DNA of 64,000 nt from Allostreptomyces psammosilenae (GTDB taxonomy: Bacteria; Actinomycetota; Actinomycetes; Streptomycetales; Streptomycetaceae). The notes beneath the pieces are model-generated. The model saw only the letters and a program-made list of their open reading frames with translations. It was not told the origin of the DNA and made no database searches. Shown here piece after piece: positions 52,482-62,332 of the stretch (the first letter of the stretch is position 1; every line of letters begins with the position of its first letter). Where the stretch lies: contig NZ_JACBZD010000002.1 of assembly GCF_013407765.1 (NCBI RefSeq), positions 506,001 through 570,000 on the forward strand. Reading direction: 5' to 3'. The position numbers were made by a program, and so were the translations under genes.

Positions 52482-54061
52482 GTTCCACCCCCGACGCCCC
52501 CGCCGCCGGCGCCGAGCGGCGCCCGATCCGTCGCGCGCTCGTCAGCGTCTACGACAAGACCGGCCTGGAGGAGCTGGCCCGCGGCCTGCACGCCGCCGGC
52601 GTCGAGCTGGTCTCCACCGGCTCCACGGCCGCCCGGATCGCCGCGGCCGGCGTGCCCGTCACCCGGGTGGAGGAGCTGACCGGCTTCCCCGAGTGCCTGG
52701 ACGGCCGGGTCAAGACCCTGCACCCCCGGGTGCACGCCGGCATCCTCGCCGACCTCCGCCTGGACTCCCACCGCGGGCAGCTCGCCGAGTTGGGCGTGGA
52801 GCCGTTCGAGCTGGTCGTGGTGAACCTCTACCCCTTCCGGGAGACCGTCGCCTCCGGCGCCACCCCCGACGAGTGCGTGGAGCAGATCGACATCGGCGGG
52901 CCCTCCATGGTGCGCGCCGCGGCCAAGAACCACCCCTCCGTGGCCGTGGTCACCGACCCCTCGCGGTACGGCGACGTCCTGGCGGCCGTGGCGGCCGGCG
53001 GGTTCGACCTGGCCGCCCGCAAGCGGCTGGCCGGCGAGGCGTTCCGGCACACCGCCGCCTACGACATCGCGGTGGCCACCTGGTTCGCCGAGGACTACGC
53101 CCCGGCCGACTCCGAGGACTTCCCGCCGTTCACCGCCGCGCTGCGCACCCGGCAGGAGGTGCTGCGCTACGGCGAGAACCCGCACCAGGCCGCCGCCCTG
53201 TACTCCGACGGCACCGGCGCCGGCCTCGCCGCCGCCGAGCAGCTGCACGGCAAGGCGATGTCCTACAACAACTGGGTGGACACCGACGCGGCCCGCCGCG
53301 CCGCCTACGACCACGCCGAGCCCTGCGTGGCCATCATCAAGCACGCCAACCCGTGCGGCATCGCGGTCGGCGCGGACGTCGCCGAGGCGCACCGGCTGGC
53401 CCACGCCTGCGACCCGGTGTCCGCGTACGGCGGTGTGATCGCGGTCAACCGGCCGGTGTCGGTGGCCATGGCCGAGCAGGTCGCGGAGATCTTCACCGAG
53501 GTCATCGTGGCCCCCGAGTTCGAGGACGGCGCGGTCGAGGTGCTCGCCCGGAAGAAGAACATCCGGGTGCTGCGCGCCCCCGGCGCCCCGGGTGGTCCGG
53601 TGGAGACCCGGGCGATCGACGGCGGCCTGCTGCTCCAGCAGGTCGACCGCTACCAGGCGGACGGCGACGACCCGGCGAACTGGACGCTGGCCACCGGCGC
53701 GGCGCTGGGCGAGGACGACCTGCGCGACCTCGCCTTCGCCTGGCGCGCGGTCCGCTCCGTGAAGTCCAACGCGATCCTGCTGGCCTCCGGCGGCGCCACC
53801 GTCGGTGTCGGCATGGGGCAGGTCAACCGGGTGGACTCGGCCCGCCTGGCGGTGGGCCGCGCCGGCGAGCGGGCGGCCGGCTCGGTGGCCGCCTCGGACG
53901 CCTTCTTCCCCTTCCCGGACGGCCTCCAGGTGCTGATCGACGGCGGCGTCAAGGCCGTGGTGCAGCCCGGTGGTTCGGTGCGGGACAACGAGGTGATCGA
54001 GGCGGCGAAGGCCGCCGGCATCACCATGTACCTCACCGGGACCCGGCACTTCTTCCACTGA
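52478..54061 (+). CDS. purH: Bifunctional AICAR formyltransferase/IMP cyclohydrolase
   Basis: Last two steps of IMP synthesis. 527 residues, normal length. N-terminal MGS-like cyclohydrolase domain ([62 protein letters not shown]). C-terminal transformylase domain with [12 protein letters not shown] (catalytic Lys-His), [25 protein letters not shown] and [17 protein letters not shown] overlap with purN. A strong terminator follows. Confidence 0.97.
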   Translation: MSSTPDAPAAGAERRPIRRALVSVYDKTGLEELARGLHAAGVELVSTGSTAARIAAAGVPVTRVEELTGFPECLDGRVKTLHPRVHAGILADLRLDSHRGQLAELGVEPFELVVVNLYPFRETVASGATPDECVEQIDIGGPSMVRAAAKNHPSVAVVTDPSRYGDVLAAVAAGGFDLAARKRLAGEAFRHTAAYDIAVATWFAEDYAPADSEDFPPFTAALRTRQEVLRYGENPHQAAALYSDGTGAGLAAAEQLHGKAMSYNNWVDTDAARRAAYDHAEPCVAIIKHANPCGIAVGADVAEAHRLAHACDPVSAYGGVIAVNRPVSVAMAEQVAEIFTEVIVAPEFEDGAVEVLARKKNIRVLRAPGAPGGPVETRAIDGGLLLQQVDRYQADGDDPANWTLATGAALGEDDLRDLAFAWRAVRSVKSNAILLASGGATVGVGMGQVNRVDSARLAVGRAGERAAGSVAASDAFFPFPDGLQVLIDGGVKAVVQPGGSVRDNEVIEAAKAAGITMYLTGTRHFFH

Positions 54062-54097
54062 TTCCGCGGACCCCACCGGTCCCACCGAGTGACTCCT

Positions 54098-54144
54098 CCG
54101 AGCCCACCCGAGCCCGTGCAGTACCAGGGCCCGGGTGGGCTCGG
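54098..54144 (+). terminator. Hairpin terminator after purH
   Basis: CCGAGCCCACCCG (54098-54110) with CGGGTGGGCTCGG (54132-54144), 13 bp perfect; inner GCCC/GGGC extends the stem. Confidence 0.8.
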
Positions 54145-54208
54145 TGCGGTGAGGGCCCGGTGCGGTGAGGGCCCGTGTGGTGAGAGCCCGGTGCGGTGAG
54201 GGCGGGGC
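54143..54208 (+). repeat. Four tandem 16-bp units
   Basis: GGTGCGGTGAGGGCCC is repeated four times (third copy altered to GTGTGGTGAGAGCCC) just after the purH terminator and before the convergent decarboxylase stop. Confidence 0.75.
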
Positions 54209-54220
54209 GCTCCGCGGTGG

Positions 54221-55765
54221 TCACTCCATGGTGGCCAGGATCTCCCGCACCACCCCGGTCGTGGTGCCGGGGTGCAGGAAGGCCAGGCGGGCCACCGTCT
54301 CGCCCTGCCAGGTGGTCGGCGTCACGAACGCCACCTGCCCGGCCAGCAGCCGCTCCGACCAGGCGTGGTAGTCCTCCGGCGCCCAGCCCGGGCGGCGCAG
54401 CAGCACCACGGACAGCTCCGGTTCGCGCACCAGCTCGACGTGCGGGGCCCGCCGCACCAGTTCGGCCGCCTCCCGCGCCAGCGTCAGCGCCGCCTCGATG
54501 GCGTCGCGGTAGGCGTCGGTGCCGTGCACGGCGAGCGAGAACCACAGCGGCAGGCCGCGCGCCCGCCGGGTGAGGTGGTAGGCGTAGTCGGTGGGGTTCC
54601 ACTCCTCGGGGGAGTCGGTGTGGATGACGTCCAGGTAGGACGCGTCCTGGGTGTGCACGGCCTTGGCCAGCCGCGGCCGGCGGTACAGCAGCGCGGCGCA
54701 GTCGAACGGGGCGAAGAGCCACTTGTGCGGGTCGACGACGAGCGAGTCGGCGTGCTCGATGCCGGCGAACCGTTCCCGCACGCTGGGTGCGAAGAGCGCG
54801 GCGCCGCCGTAGGCGCCGTCCACGTGGAACCACATGCCGTGCTCGCGGGCCACCTCGGCGACGCCCGCCAGGTCGTCGACGATGCCGGCGTTGGTGGTGC
54901 CGGCGGTCGCCACGACGGCCACGACGTCGCCGGGGGCCGGGTCCCGGGCCAGGGCTTGGCGCAGCGCCCGCCCGGTCATCCGGTGGTCCGGGGAGGGGAC
55001 GACCAGGGGGTCCGCGCCGATGATGCGCAGGGTGCTGGCGATCGAGGAGTGGGCCTGCTCCCCGACGGCGATCCGCACCCGTGGCGGGGGCTGACGCGGT
55101 GTCCCAGTGGCGTCGGGTTCGGCCAGCCGGCGCAGGCCGGTGTCCCGGGCCACCACCAGGGCGGCGAGGTTGCCGGCGGAGCCGCCGGTGACGAAGCAGC
55201 CGCCGGCCTGCGCCGGCATTCCCGCCTGGTCGGCGATCAGCCGCAGCACCTGGTTCTCGGCCGCCACCGCCCCGGCCGCCTCCAGCCAGGAGATGCCCTG
55301 GAGGGAGGCGCAGGAGACCACCATGTCGAAGAGCAGGGCGGCCTTGGTGGGGGCGGCGGGGATGAAGGAGAGGAAGCGCGGGCTGTCGCAGGAGATGACC
55401 GCCGGCGCCAGGTGGTCGGCGTAGATCGCCAGCACCTCGGCCGGGTCCCGTCCGGTGGGGCCGAGCAGGCCGTTGAGGACGCGTTCCAGCTTGTCGCGGG
55501 AGCCGGGATGGTCCAGGGGCACCGGATCGAGTTGCAGCCGGCCGCGCATGTAGTCGAACACCAGGTCGGCGAGGCGGTCGTCGTAGGTGTGCATCGAGGT
55601 GACGGGGCGGCGGGCCGTGCCGCCCGGGGGCGCCGTGCCGTCGGGGCTCGTGGTGGTGGGGGTGGTGATGGGAGTGGCGCTGGTGGGATCGGCGGTGGCC
55701 GGGGTGGCGGTGGGGGCGGGGCCGGCGGTGCGGGGCGTGGAACGGGCGGGGAGGGTGGGCTCCAT
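54221..55765 (-). CDS. Group II PLP-dependent decarboxylase (aromatic-L-amino-acid/DABA type)
   Basis: 514 residues. A Thr/Pro-rich N-terminal extension of about 55 residues is dispensable. Then HPGSRDKLERVLNGLL, FVTGGSAGNLAALVVARD, FHVDGAYGGAALFAPSVRERF, and the PLP Lys in VVDPHKWLFAPFDC. Decarboxylates an amino acid such as tryptophan, tyrosine, DOPA or diaminobutyrate, forming amines; substrate not decidable here. The Lrp/AsnC gene is next upstream on the same strand, with repeats between, and probably controls it. Confidence 0.88.
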   Translation of the reverse strand: MEPTLPARSTPRTAGPAPTATPATADPTSATPITTPTTTSPDGTAPPGGTARRPVTSMHTYDDRLADLVFDYMRGRLQLDPVPLDHPGSRDKLERVLNGLLGPTGRDPAEVLAIYADHLAPAVISCDSPRFLSFIPAAPTKAALLFDMVVSCASLQGISWLEAAGAVAAENQVLRLIADQAGMPAQAGGCFVTGGSAGNLAALVVARDTGLRRLAEPDATGTPRQPPPRVRIAVGEQAHSSIASTLRIIGADPLVVPSPDHRMTGRALRQALARDPAPGDVVAVVATAGTTNAGIVDDLAGVAEVAREHGMWFHVDGAYGGAALFAPSVRERFAGIEHADSLVVDPHKWLFAPFDCAALLYRRPRLAKAVHTQDASYLDVIHTDSPEEWNPTDYAYHLTRRARGLPLWFSLAVHGTDAYRDAIEAALTLAREAAELVRRAPHVELVREPELSVVLLRRPGWAPEDYHAWSERLLAGQVAFVTPTTWQGETVARLAFLHPGTTTGVVREILATME

Positions 55766-55898
55766 GGGGTCGGTGCTCCGCGGGAATCCGATGAGGGTGG
55801 GAGGGCGCGCCGGTCACCGGACGGCTCCGGTGCGTGTCCCGACGGCCTGCAACGACCCTAAGCACCCGTCTGACGTGGCCCAATGCACCACGCTTGCG

Positions 55899-55950
55899 CG
55901 TTGCGGGCGATCCGTTGCGCGCACACCCGTACGGCCGTCGATCCGTTGCG
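55899..55950. promoter_or_regulatory. Repeated CGTTGCG elements (Lrp/AsnC operator candidate)
   Basis: CGTTGC occurs at 55899, 55913 and 55944. The longer CGATCCGTTGCG occurs at 55908 and 55939, 31 bases apart (about three helical turns). Located between the decarboxylase and AsnC genes. Confidence 0.45.
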
Positions 55951-56015
55951 TGCGGCTTCTGGGGCAGCGGGCGCGGGCGCGGATTCCGGGGCGCTGGAGG
56001 GGGTGGGACGGCCGG

Positions 56016-56471
56016 TCAGCCGGCGACGTCGGAGCCGGAGCGCCGAACCAGCCGGGAGAGCACGACGGAGCTGCGGGTCCGCACGACGAACGGCTCGGCG
56101 TTGATCCGCTCCAGGGTCGCCTCGAAGTGCTGCACGTCGGCGGTGAGCAGGTGCACCAGGGCGTCGGCGTCGCCCGTGACGGTGCTGGCGGAGAGCACCT
56201 CGGGGTGCTTCTCCAGGGCCCGGGCGATCTCCGCCGGCGAGGTGCGGCCCCGGCAGTAGAGCTCCACGTACGCCTCGGTCGTCCAGCCCAGCGCGGCGGG
56301 TTCCACGGACGCCGAGAAGCCGGTGATGGCCCCGGACTCCACCAGCCGGTCGACCCGCCGCTTGACGGCGGGGGCGGAGAGCCCGACCAGCGCGCCGATC
56401 TCGGCGTACGTCGCGCGGGCGTCGTTGATCAACGCCGCGACGATACGGCGGTCGACGGGGTCGAGGGTCAT
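56016..56471 (-). CDS. Lrp/AsnC family transcriptional regulator
   Basis: 151 residues. N-terminal helix-turn-helix: LDPVDRRIVAALINDARATYAEIGALVGLSAPAVKRRVDRLVESGAITGF spans about residues 3-52. C-terminal RAM ligand-binding domain: VYVELYCRG-like TEAYVELYCRGRT, PEVLSASTVTGDADALVHLLTADV. ATG 56471; the longer reading to 56762 has no family support. Amino-acid-responsive octamer/dimer. Upstream on the same strand as the PLP decarboxylase, whose promoter region has repeated elements. Confidence 0.92.
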   Translation of the reverse strand: MTLDPVDRRIVAALINDARATYAEIGALVGLSAPAVKRRVDRLVESGAITGFSASVEPAALGWTTEAYVELYCRGRTSPAEIARALEKHPEVLSASTVTGDADALVHLLTADVQHFEATLERINAEPFVVRTRSSVVLSRLVRRSGSDVAG

Positions 56472-56644
56472 CGCGGGCGTCCTGGGGCGGGGAGGGGTGG
56501 GGGAGCGGAAGCCGGGGATACGGGAGCGGGGACGGGGGGTGTACGGGGGAACCGGTCGAGGACGCGGTTCGGCTCGCCCGTCGGCCGGGTGCGACGCGGC
56601 CAGCGGGCGAGCCGGGGAGTGAACCGGGTGGGACGGCGGACGCG

Positions 56645-57334
56645 TCAGCGCGGGGTGCGCACCACCACGGTGCCGACGATCTTGTCGGCGAACGTCTGCT
56701 TCCGCTCGTCCCACAGCGGCCACAGGTAGCCGAGCATCAGGAAGCCGTCCACCACGTGGCACAGCCGCCGGACGAACGCCATGCCGAAGCCGATCGGCTG
56801 CCCGTCGGAGGCGCGGACCAGCCGGATGCCCATCGAGCGCTTGCCCGGGGTCTGGCCGGTGCGGCCCTCGCGGGCGATGAAGACCAGGCCGATGATGAAG
56901 CCCAGCAGGCCGCCGAGGCCGAGCAGCAGGTAGGCGACGGGGTTCACCTCGGGCGTGCTGTTGTAGGTGCCGCTGTAGGCGTCGTACGAGTTGGCGTAGT
57001 CCACCGTCGCGGAGATGATCATCACGTAGCCGATGGTGATCAGGATGCCCGGGATCAGGCCCGCGATCAGGTAGTCCATGAAGTAGGCCGCCACGCGGGC
57101 GCCCCAGTTGGCGTAGGACGGCGCGGCGTAGCCGCCACCGCCGCCGTAACCGTAGCCGGCCTGCGGCTGCTGGTAGCCGTAGGGGGCCTGGGGCGGGACC
57201 CCGGCGGGACCGGGCTGCGGGTAGCCGTAGCCCGGCTGGGCCTGGGGCTGCGGGGCGCCGTAGCCGCCCTGCTGCGGGTAGCCGTAGCCGGGCTGCTGGC
57301 CGGCGTAGGGGTTGGGGCCGGACGGGTAACTCAC
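56645..57334 (-). CDS. RDD family membrane protein
   Basis: 229 residues. The first 95 residues are Pro/Gly/Tyr/Gln-rich (repeats of GYGYPQ), then the RDD domain: WGARVAAYFMDYLIAGLIPG (the R and DD-like positions), a loop with NSYDAYSGTYNSTPEVN, LLLGLGGLLGFIIGLVF, and the ending GKRSMGIRLVRASDGQPIGFGMAFVRRLCHVVDG with FADKIVGTVVV. Three to four membrane segments. GTG 57334 has AAGGAG upstream. Role of RDD proteins is unclear (ion exchange or membrane quality control have been proposed). Confidence 0.9.
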   Translation of the reverse strand: MSYPSGPNPYAGQQPGYGYPQQGGYGAPQPQAQPGYGYPQPGPAGVPPQAPYGYQQPQAGYGYGGGGGYAAPSYANWGARVAAYFMDYLIAGLIPGILITIGYVMIISATVDYANSYDAYSGTYNSTPEVNPVAYLLLGLGGLLGFIIGLVFIAREGRTGQTPGKRSMGIRLVRASDGQPIGFGMAFVRRLCHVVDGFLMLGYLWPLWDERKQTFADKIVGTVVVRTPR

Positions 57335-57542
57335 CGGGGCTCCTTCGACGTGGGTCTGAGGACGGGACTGGTTGGGTGGTGACTGGCTGGGTGGTAACTG
57401 ACTCGGTGTGGTGACTGGCGGGGTGTGCGGAGGTGCGCTGTGCCCGTGGTCGGCGGGTTCGGCGGGGCGGCGGGTCCGGTGACGGTCGGTGGGCCGTGCG
57501 GACGGCTCCTGCCCGGCCGTCAGGTGGCGCGGGTGGCGGACG

Positions 57543-58118
57543 TCACGGGCGGCCGATGCCGATCCGCCACAGTTGCCAGGCCCATGCCACCGCAAGCGCC
57601 ACGGCGAGCAGCGCCCAGCGGCTGACCACCGGGACGGCCGGCCAACGGCCGGGCGGCACGGCGGGGGCGGCGACCGCGGCGGACGCGGCCAGCGCCGTCA
57701 CCGGATTGGCCAGCAGGGCCGCCGACCAGTTCCCGCGGCCGAGCTCGACGAGGAACGTCGTGCTGCCGCACGCCGGACACGGCAGACCGGCCACCAGTCG
57801 TAATGGACACAGCACCCCCGGGTCGTGCCAGGAGTGCAGGCGGGCCGCGGCCACCGCGGCCCCGCCGGCCAGCGCGCCCCGGAGCAGCACCTCGCCGCCG
57901 CGCCCCGCGGGGCGCCGTCGCCAGCCGGCCAGACGGGCGGCCAGCGGACCGGCCGGCCTGGGCGCGGGAGCGAAGCCGCCGCCAGGCGGGGCGACGGCCG
58001 CGCGGCCGGTCCGCCCGTGCCGCGCCCGCGGGCGCGCGGCGGATCCGTGGGCCGTGGTCCGCGCCCCGGTTTCCACCTCGGTCCGCCCGGCGGACGGCGC
58101 GGCGCTGCGATCGGGCAC
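57543..58118 (-). CDS. DUF2752 membrane protein
   Basis: 191 residues, GTG start. Polar Arg/Pro-rich N-terminal 80 residues, then a hydrophobic segment, the DUF2752 motif CPLRLVAGLPCPACGSTTF with three Cys (CxxCGxT pattern), and two further segments, NPVTALAASAAVAAPAV and WALLAVALAVAWAWQLW. Function unknown. Starts two bases after the DUF4190 stop, so the two genes form one operon. Confidence 0.85.
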   Translation of the reverse strand: MPDRSAAPSAGRTEVETGARTTAHGSAARPRARHGRTGRAAVAPPGGGFAPAPRPAGPLAARLAGWRRRPAGRGGEVLLRGALAGGAAVAAARLHSWHDPGVLCPLRLVAGLPCPACGSTTFLVELGRGNWSAALLANPVTALAASAAVAAPAVPPGRWPAVPVVSRWALLAVALAVAWAWQLWRIGIGRP

Positions 58119-58120
58119 GC

Positions 58121-58732
58121 TCAGCCCCCGAAGGCCACCGGGGCGAGGAGCGCCGCCGAGTCCGGCAGGGCGGCCGGACCTGGCCGGGCCGCCGAATCGG
58201 GGAGGGGGCCGGCGGGGGCGTCGACCGCGAGCGTCACGGACGCCGGCGCCGTCGTCGACGGCATCACCTCGACGCTGTCCAGCCGGATGGCGACGGCCAC
58301 CCAGGCGAGCGTCAGCGCGATGGTGGCGACGTTCAGCACCAGGCCGCCGACCGCGGCGGTGCGGCCGATCCCGGTGCGCCCGGCCTGCCGCAGCGCGGCG
58401 ATGCCGAGGCCCAGGCCGACGCAGGCCAGCACCCCGCCGATGAAGAAGATCGCCAGCAGCGCGGAGATCACGCCGATGACCAGCGAGGCCGTCGCGTAGC
58501 CGTTGCTCTGCGGGGGCGCCTGCACCACGCCCGGGACGTAACCGGGGGGCACCGGCGGCTGCGCCGGGTACCCGACCGGGGGCTGCTGCGGGCCCGGGCC
58601 CGGCTGGGGGTAGCCGTACTGACCGGAAGGGCTGTGCGGGTAGCCGTAGCCTCCCGGCCCGCCGGCCCCACCGGTCCCCCCGCCGGCCGGCCCTGGCTGG
58701 GGCTGCGGCGGCCCCGCGTAGGGATTCGACAT
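58121..58732 (-). CDS. DUF4190 membrane protein
   Basis: 203 residues. Pro/Gly/Tyr-rich N-terminal 90 residues (repeated YGYPQPGP), then the DUF4190 block: ATASLVIGVISALLAIFFIGGVLACVGLGLGIAALRQ, spanning about residues 87-123, with AVGGLVLNVATIALTLAWVAVAI. Two membrane segments with a short tail of Ala/Pro/Ser. ATG 58732; the longer frame is not supported. Operon with DUF2752. The N-terminal low-complexity style matches the RDD gene nearby. Confidence 0.85.
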   Translation of the reverse strand: MSNPYAGPPQPQPGPAGGGTGGAGGPGGYGYPHSPSGQYGYPQPGPGPQQPPVGYPAQPPVPPGYVPGVVQAPPQSNGYATASLVIGVISALLAIFFIGGVLACVGLGLGIAALRQAGRTGIGRTAAVGGLVLNVATIALTLAWVAVAIRLDSVEVMPSTTAPASVTLAVDAPAGPLPDSAARPGPAALPDSAALLAPVAFGG

Positions 58733-59856
58733 CCGTACTGCCCCCGTTCCGGCACGACGCCGCGCCGTGCCGTCCTCTCCGTATCGCTGTCCGCCGCACG
58801 CTCGCCCGCCCGGGCCACCTGGCGCGCCTCGGGCGCGCCGACGCCGAGCGCCCGTCGGGGCGCCGGCTGGCACGGGCCGGCCGGGTGGTCCACTTGCCGG
58901 CCGCGAGGGCCGGTGGGTTGGTGGTCGGCGATCCGTGCGACTGCCGGCCGCCATCGTCCATGCCGCGCGGGGGAGGTGTCCAGCCGATACGAGGCTTCGT
59001 TGCCCATTCGGAACGAATCGTCGCTTTCCGGCCACCCGTACGTGCGATTTCCATTCTGCCTGTCGAACACCTGTCAACGGTGCCCGACACGGCCGGGGAG
59101 TGCCGGTCGGCGCTCGCGCGGGGGGCCGTCAGTCCGCCCGCGGGGGGCGGCCGTTGCCCGAATGCTCGCCTGGGGCGCCCTGCCCGTTCCGGAATATCCC
59201 GCTCCGTCACACATATCCGCTTTTCGGACAACGCCCCGTAGGGGGCCCGAAGGGGGACCCCCTTACTTCAACGATGGCATGGAGCGTCGGCGCGCCGCAG
59301 CCCCCCGGTTCCGGCCTGTGGATAACTTCGCGGCGAGCCGGGCGGGCGCCCTACGGCGGGGCCCTGCGGGCGGGTGCCCGGCGGCGGGGCTCTCCCGGTG
59401 GGGCCCTGCGGGCGGGGCTCCCCGGACGGGTGCCCGGCGGCGGGGAGGGGGCGCGTGCGCGAACACTCCTCCTGATCCGGGAGGATGTACGTCGTGGGGG
59501 AGACGAGCCCGCCGGCGCGGGCCCGCGCTTCCCTCGCCCATCTCTCCCCGTGGTCCCCGGGCCCGGCGGCCCGCACCCCGGTCGGGCCGGCCAGCGCGTG
59601 GCGCCGGTACGCCGGTGCCCCTCGGGCCTGGACGGGGCGGGCCCCGAACGGGGGCCGTGGCCGGGAACGGGTCGCGCCTCGCCGAGCGTCGCCAGGATCG
59701 GGAGGCGGGGCACGCGCGGACCGCGAGGGAGCCGAGGAGCGCGAGGAGCACGGGGGGCGCAAGGAGTTGCCCCGCCGAGCGGCCGTGGCCCTCGCGGGGC
59801 AGGCTGGGACACAGCCAGGCTTGGACACAGCGAAGCACAGCTAAGGAGACGTCCGC
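58733..59856. other. Long intergenic region upstream of folD
   Basis: About 1.1 kb. It holds a palindrome ATTCG-GAA-CGAAT (59006-59018), a diverged copy of the dispersed repeat ending in TGTGGATAA (59317-59325), a GGGGCCCTGCGGGCGGG direct repeat at 59358 and 59400, and a hairpin TCCTCC-N7-GGAGGA near 59470. No convincing gene; long readings here are Pro/Arg/Gly-only. Confidence 0.6.
59229..59326 (+). repeat. Dispersed intergenic repeat, copy 4 (diverged)
   Basis: CCCCGTAGGGGGCCC and GGGGGACCCCCTTACTTCA resemble the left part of copies 1-3; the central hairpin is degenerate, and the right end is GCCTGTGGATAACTT as in copy 2. TGTGGATAA lies at 59317-59325. Confidence 0.55.
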
Positions 59857-60720
59857 ATGAACGCCCGGGTCCTCGACGGTAAGGCCACCGCCGCCGCGAT
59901 CAAGTCCGAACTCGCCGGCAGGGTCGCCGCGCTGCGGGAACGCGGCATCACTCCGGGCCTCGGCACCGTGCTGGTCGGCGACGACCCCGGCAGCCGCTCC
60001 TACGTCGCCGGCAAGCACCGCGACTGCGCGCAGGTCGGCATCGCCAGCATCCAGCGCGAGCTGCCGGCCGACGCCACGCAGGCGGACGTGGAGGCGGTCG
60101 TCGCCGAGCTCAACGCCGACCCGGCCTGCACCGGCTACATCGTCCAGCTGCCGCTGCCGGACGGCCTCGACGCCAACCGGGTGCTGGAGCTGATGGACCC
60201 GGCCAAGGACGCGGACGGCCTGCACCCCACCAACCTCGGCCGGCTGGTGCTCGGCCAGGAGGCGCCGCTGCCCTGCACCCCGCGCGGGATCGTGGAGCTG
60301 CTGCGCCGCTACGAGGTGGACATCGCCGGGGCGCACGTCGTGGTCGTCGGGCGCGGGGTCACGGTGGGGCGCCCGATCGGGCTGCTGCTCACCCGGCGCA
60401 GCGAGAACGCCACGGTGACGCTCTGCCACACCGGCACCAAGGACCTCGCCGCTCACGTGCGGCAGGCGGACATCGTGGTGGCGGCGGCCGGGGTGGCCGG
60501 GCTGATCACGGCCGACATGGTGCGCCCCGGGGCGGCCGTGCTGGACGTGGGCATCACCCGCACGGACGCCGGTCTGGTCGGCGACGTGCACCCCGACGTC
60601 CGGGACAAGGCGGCCTGGGTGGCCCCGATGCCGGGCGGTGTCGGGCCGATGACCCGGGCCATGCTGCTGACCAACGTGGTGGAGGCCGCCGAGCGCGCGG
60701 CGGCGGGTTCCGCGCGGTAA
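59857..60720 (+). CDS. folD: Bifunctional methylene-THF dehydrogenase/cyclohydrolase
   Basis: 287 residues. Converts 5,10-methylene-THF to 10-formyl-THF, the cofactor used by PurN and PurH. Catalytic Y49-x3-K53 in SYVAGKH, NADP fold [18 protein letters not shown] and [21 protein letters not shown] lies upstream of the ATG. Followed by the DUF3017 gene, the usual Streptomyces order. Confidence 0.96.
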
Positions 60721-60887
60721 CGACGGCGAGGACCGGGCCGCCCGGGCGAGCAGTGGGGCCGGCGCGGCCCGGGAGGCTCGGGTGGCCGGGGCCGCCGCGG
60801 CGTCCGGGGGCGGCGTCCGCGGGCGGCCGGCGGGTGCGGGGACAGGCGGGACGAGGACGGGACCGGGAGACGGGACGGAGCAGGACG

Positions 60888-61382
60888 ATGGCAATCGTGC
60901 AGGACGCCGGCGGGGCCGCGGGCGAGCGGGGGGCCGGCCCGGACGCCGAGGGTCGGGGCGCCGAGGGGCGGGGCGGCGGGGACGGGACCCGGCCGCCGGC
61001 CGGCGCCACCGGGATCCGGCCGCGCTCTGCCAGGAGCGGGCGCACGGAGGGCGTCTACCCGCCGGAGGGCGGGATGCCGCGGCGCCGCGGGGGGGCGTTC
61101 CGGGAGTGGCCGATCACGCTGCTGCTGCTGGGGGCGGCGGCCGGCCTGGGGATCACGGCCACCGGCTCGTTCCGGGTGGGCATGGTGGTGCTGGGCTGCA
61201 CGCTGCTGCTCGGCGCGGTGCTGCGCGGGGCGCTGCCGCGGGTGGGCATGCTGGCCGTGCGCAGCCGGTTCACCGACGTGCTGACGCTGACCGTGTTCGG
61301 CGCCGCCGTGGTGCTGTTCGCGCTGATCGCGCTGCCCGATCCGGTGCTGGACGTGCCCCTGGACGAGTTGAACTGGCGCTGA
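60888..61382 (+). CDS. DUF3017 membrane protein
   Basis: 164 residues. Hydrophilic Gly/Arg-rich head (about 70 residues) followed by three membrane segments: [39 protein letters not shown] and [21 protein letters not shown]. The DUF3017 family consistently follows folD in actinomycetes. ATG with GGAG seven bases upstream. Function unknown. Confidence 0.9.
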
Positions 61383-61500
61383 GCCGCCGGTGGGGCCCTG
61401 GCGGCGCCCGCCGGGGCGGCCCTCGGCGGAACGCCGCCCGGGCCGGGGGCCGAGGGGGCCCGGGGCCCGGGGTGGGGAGCGTGCGAGCGAGCGCGCCGGG

Positions 61501-62190
61501 TCACGGCTGTCGGCCGTGGCCCGGCGCCGCCGTGTCCTCGGGGTCGCCGGTGCCCGTCGGGGGCGGCTTGGCCTGGGTGTGGCCGTCCCCGGCGTGGTCG
61601 GCCTGGGCGTCCGCCGGGCCGCCGACCGGGGGCAGCATGAGGTGGGCGAGCTCCTTGGCGACGTCGATGATCTCCTCGTCGTCCGCGTCGAGGTCCTGGG
61701 CCGCCACGATCGCCACCTGGACGCTGATCAGCGCCATCCGGACCCGCAGCTGGTCGGCGACGGAGGCCTGCGGGTCGGTGAGGATGGCGAAGAGCTCGCG
61801 CAGCCGGCCGTGCATGCCGGCGTGCTTGGGGCTGAACTCCCGCAGCACGTGCTGGTTGGCCAGGGCGAAGCGGACCATCCGCAGGCCGCGGTCGCTGATC
61901 GTCTCCGCCCACCGGTCGACGACCTTGCGGGGCAGGTCGGGGGTGCGGGGCTGCGCGGAGGCCCAGGAGATGAGCTCGTCGACGACTTCGAGGCGATCGT
62001 CCAGCAGGGTGTGGACGATGTCCTCCTTGCTCTTGAAGTGGTAGTACAGGGCGGCCTTGGTGATGCCCAGCCGCTCCGCGATCTCCCGGAGCGAGGTGGC
62101 CTCGTAGCCCTTCTCCGTGAAGAGCGTCAGCGCGACTTCCTGGATCTCCGCCCGGGTGTCGCTGCCCCTGCGTCGCCTGGTGGCCTGCAT
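61501..62190 (-). CDS. TetR family transcriptional regulator
   Basis: 229 residues. HTH region RAEIQEVALTLFTEKGYEATSLREIAERLGITKAALYYHFKSKEDI (residues about 13-58) has the strict TetR pattern. The C-terminal domain lies at about 70-190, ending in a low-complexity Asp/Gly/Pro tail. Divergent from the DHA2 pump with two palindromic sites between; standard repressor of drug efflux. Confidence 0.94.
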   Translation of the reverse strand: MQATRRRRGSDTRAEIQEVALTLFTEKGYEATSLREIAERLGITKAALYYHFKSKEDIVHTLLDDRLEVVDELISWASAQPRTPDLPRKVVDRWAETISDRGLRMVRFALANQHVLREFSPKHAGMHGRLRELFAILTDPQASVADQLRVRMALISVQVAIVAAQDLDADDEEIIDVAKELAHLMLPPVGGPADAQADHAGDGHTQAKPPPTGTGDPEDTAAPGHGRQP

Positions 62191-62253
62191 GTCTCGCCCG
62201 CTCCTGTCCTGACCGACAACCTTGATCGTCCCCAGTCAAGGCTCCGGTTGCCA

Positions 62254-62296
62254 ACTTACCGGTCGGCAAGTAGCTTACTAACCTGCCGGTAGGTAG
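62254..62296. promoter_or_regulatory. Two TetR operators between TetR and MFS genes
   Basis: ACTTACCGGTCGGCAAGT (62254-62271) and ACCTGCCGGTAGGT (62281-62294) are imperfect palindromes with the same CCGGT core; TACCTAC flanks follow. They lie in the shared divergent promoter. Confidence 0.75.
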
Positions 62297-62332
62297 ATAG
62301 TCCTACCCTCAGATTTTCGAGAACGGGGCGCC

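Noticed and set aside
59060-59082. LexA-like GTCGAACACCTGTCAAC
   Set aside because: Right half does not match the GTTCG needed for the SOS box, and no SOS gene is adjacent.
59485-59844. 119-codon frame before folD
   Set aside because: Pro/Arg/Ala composition and several equal overlapping frames on both strands; not gene-like.
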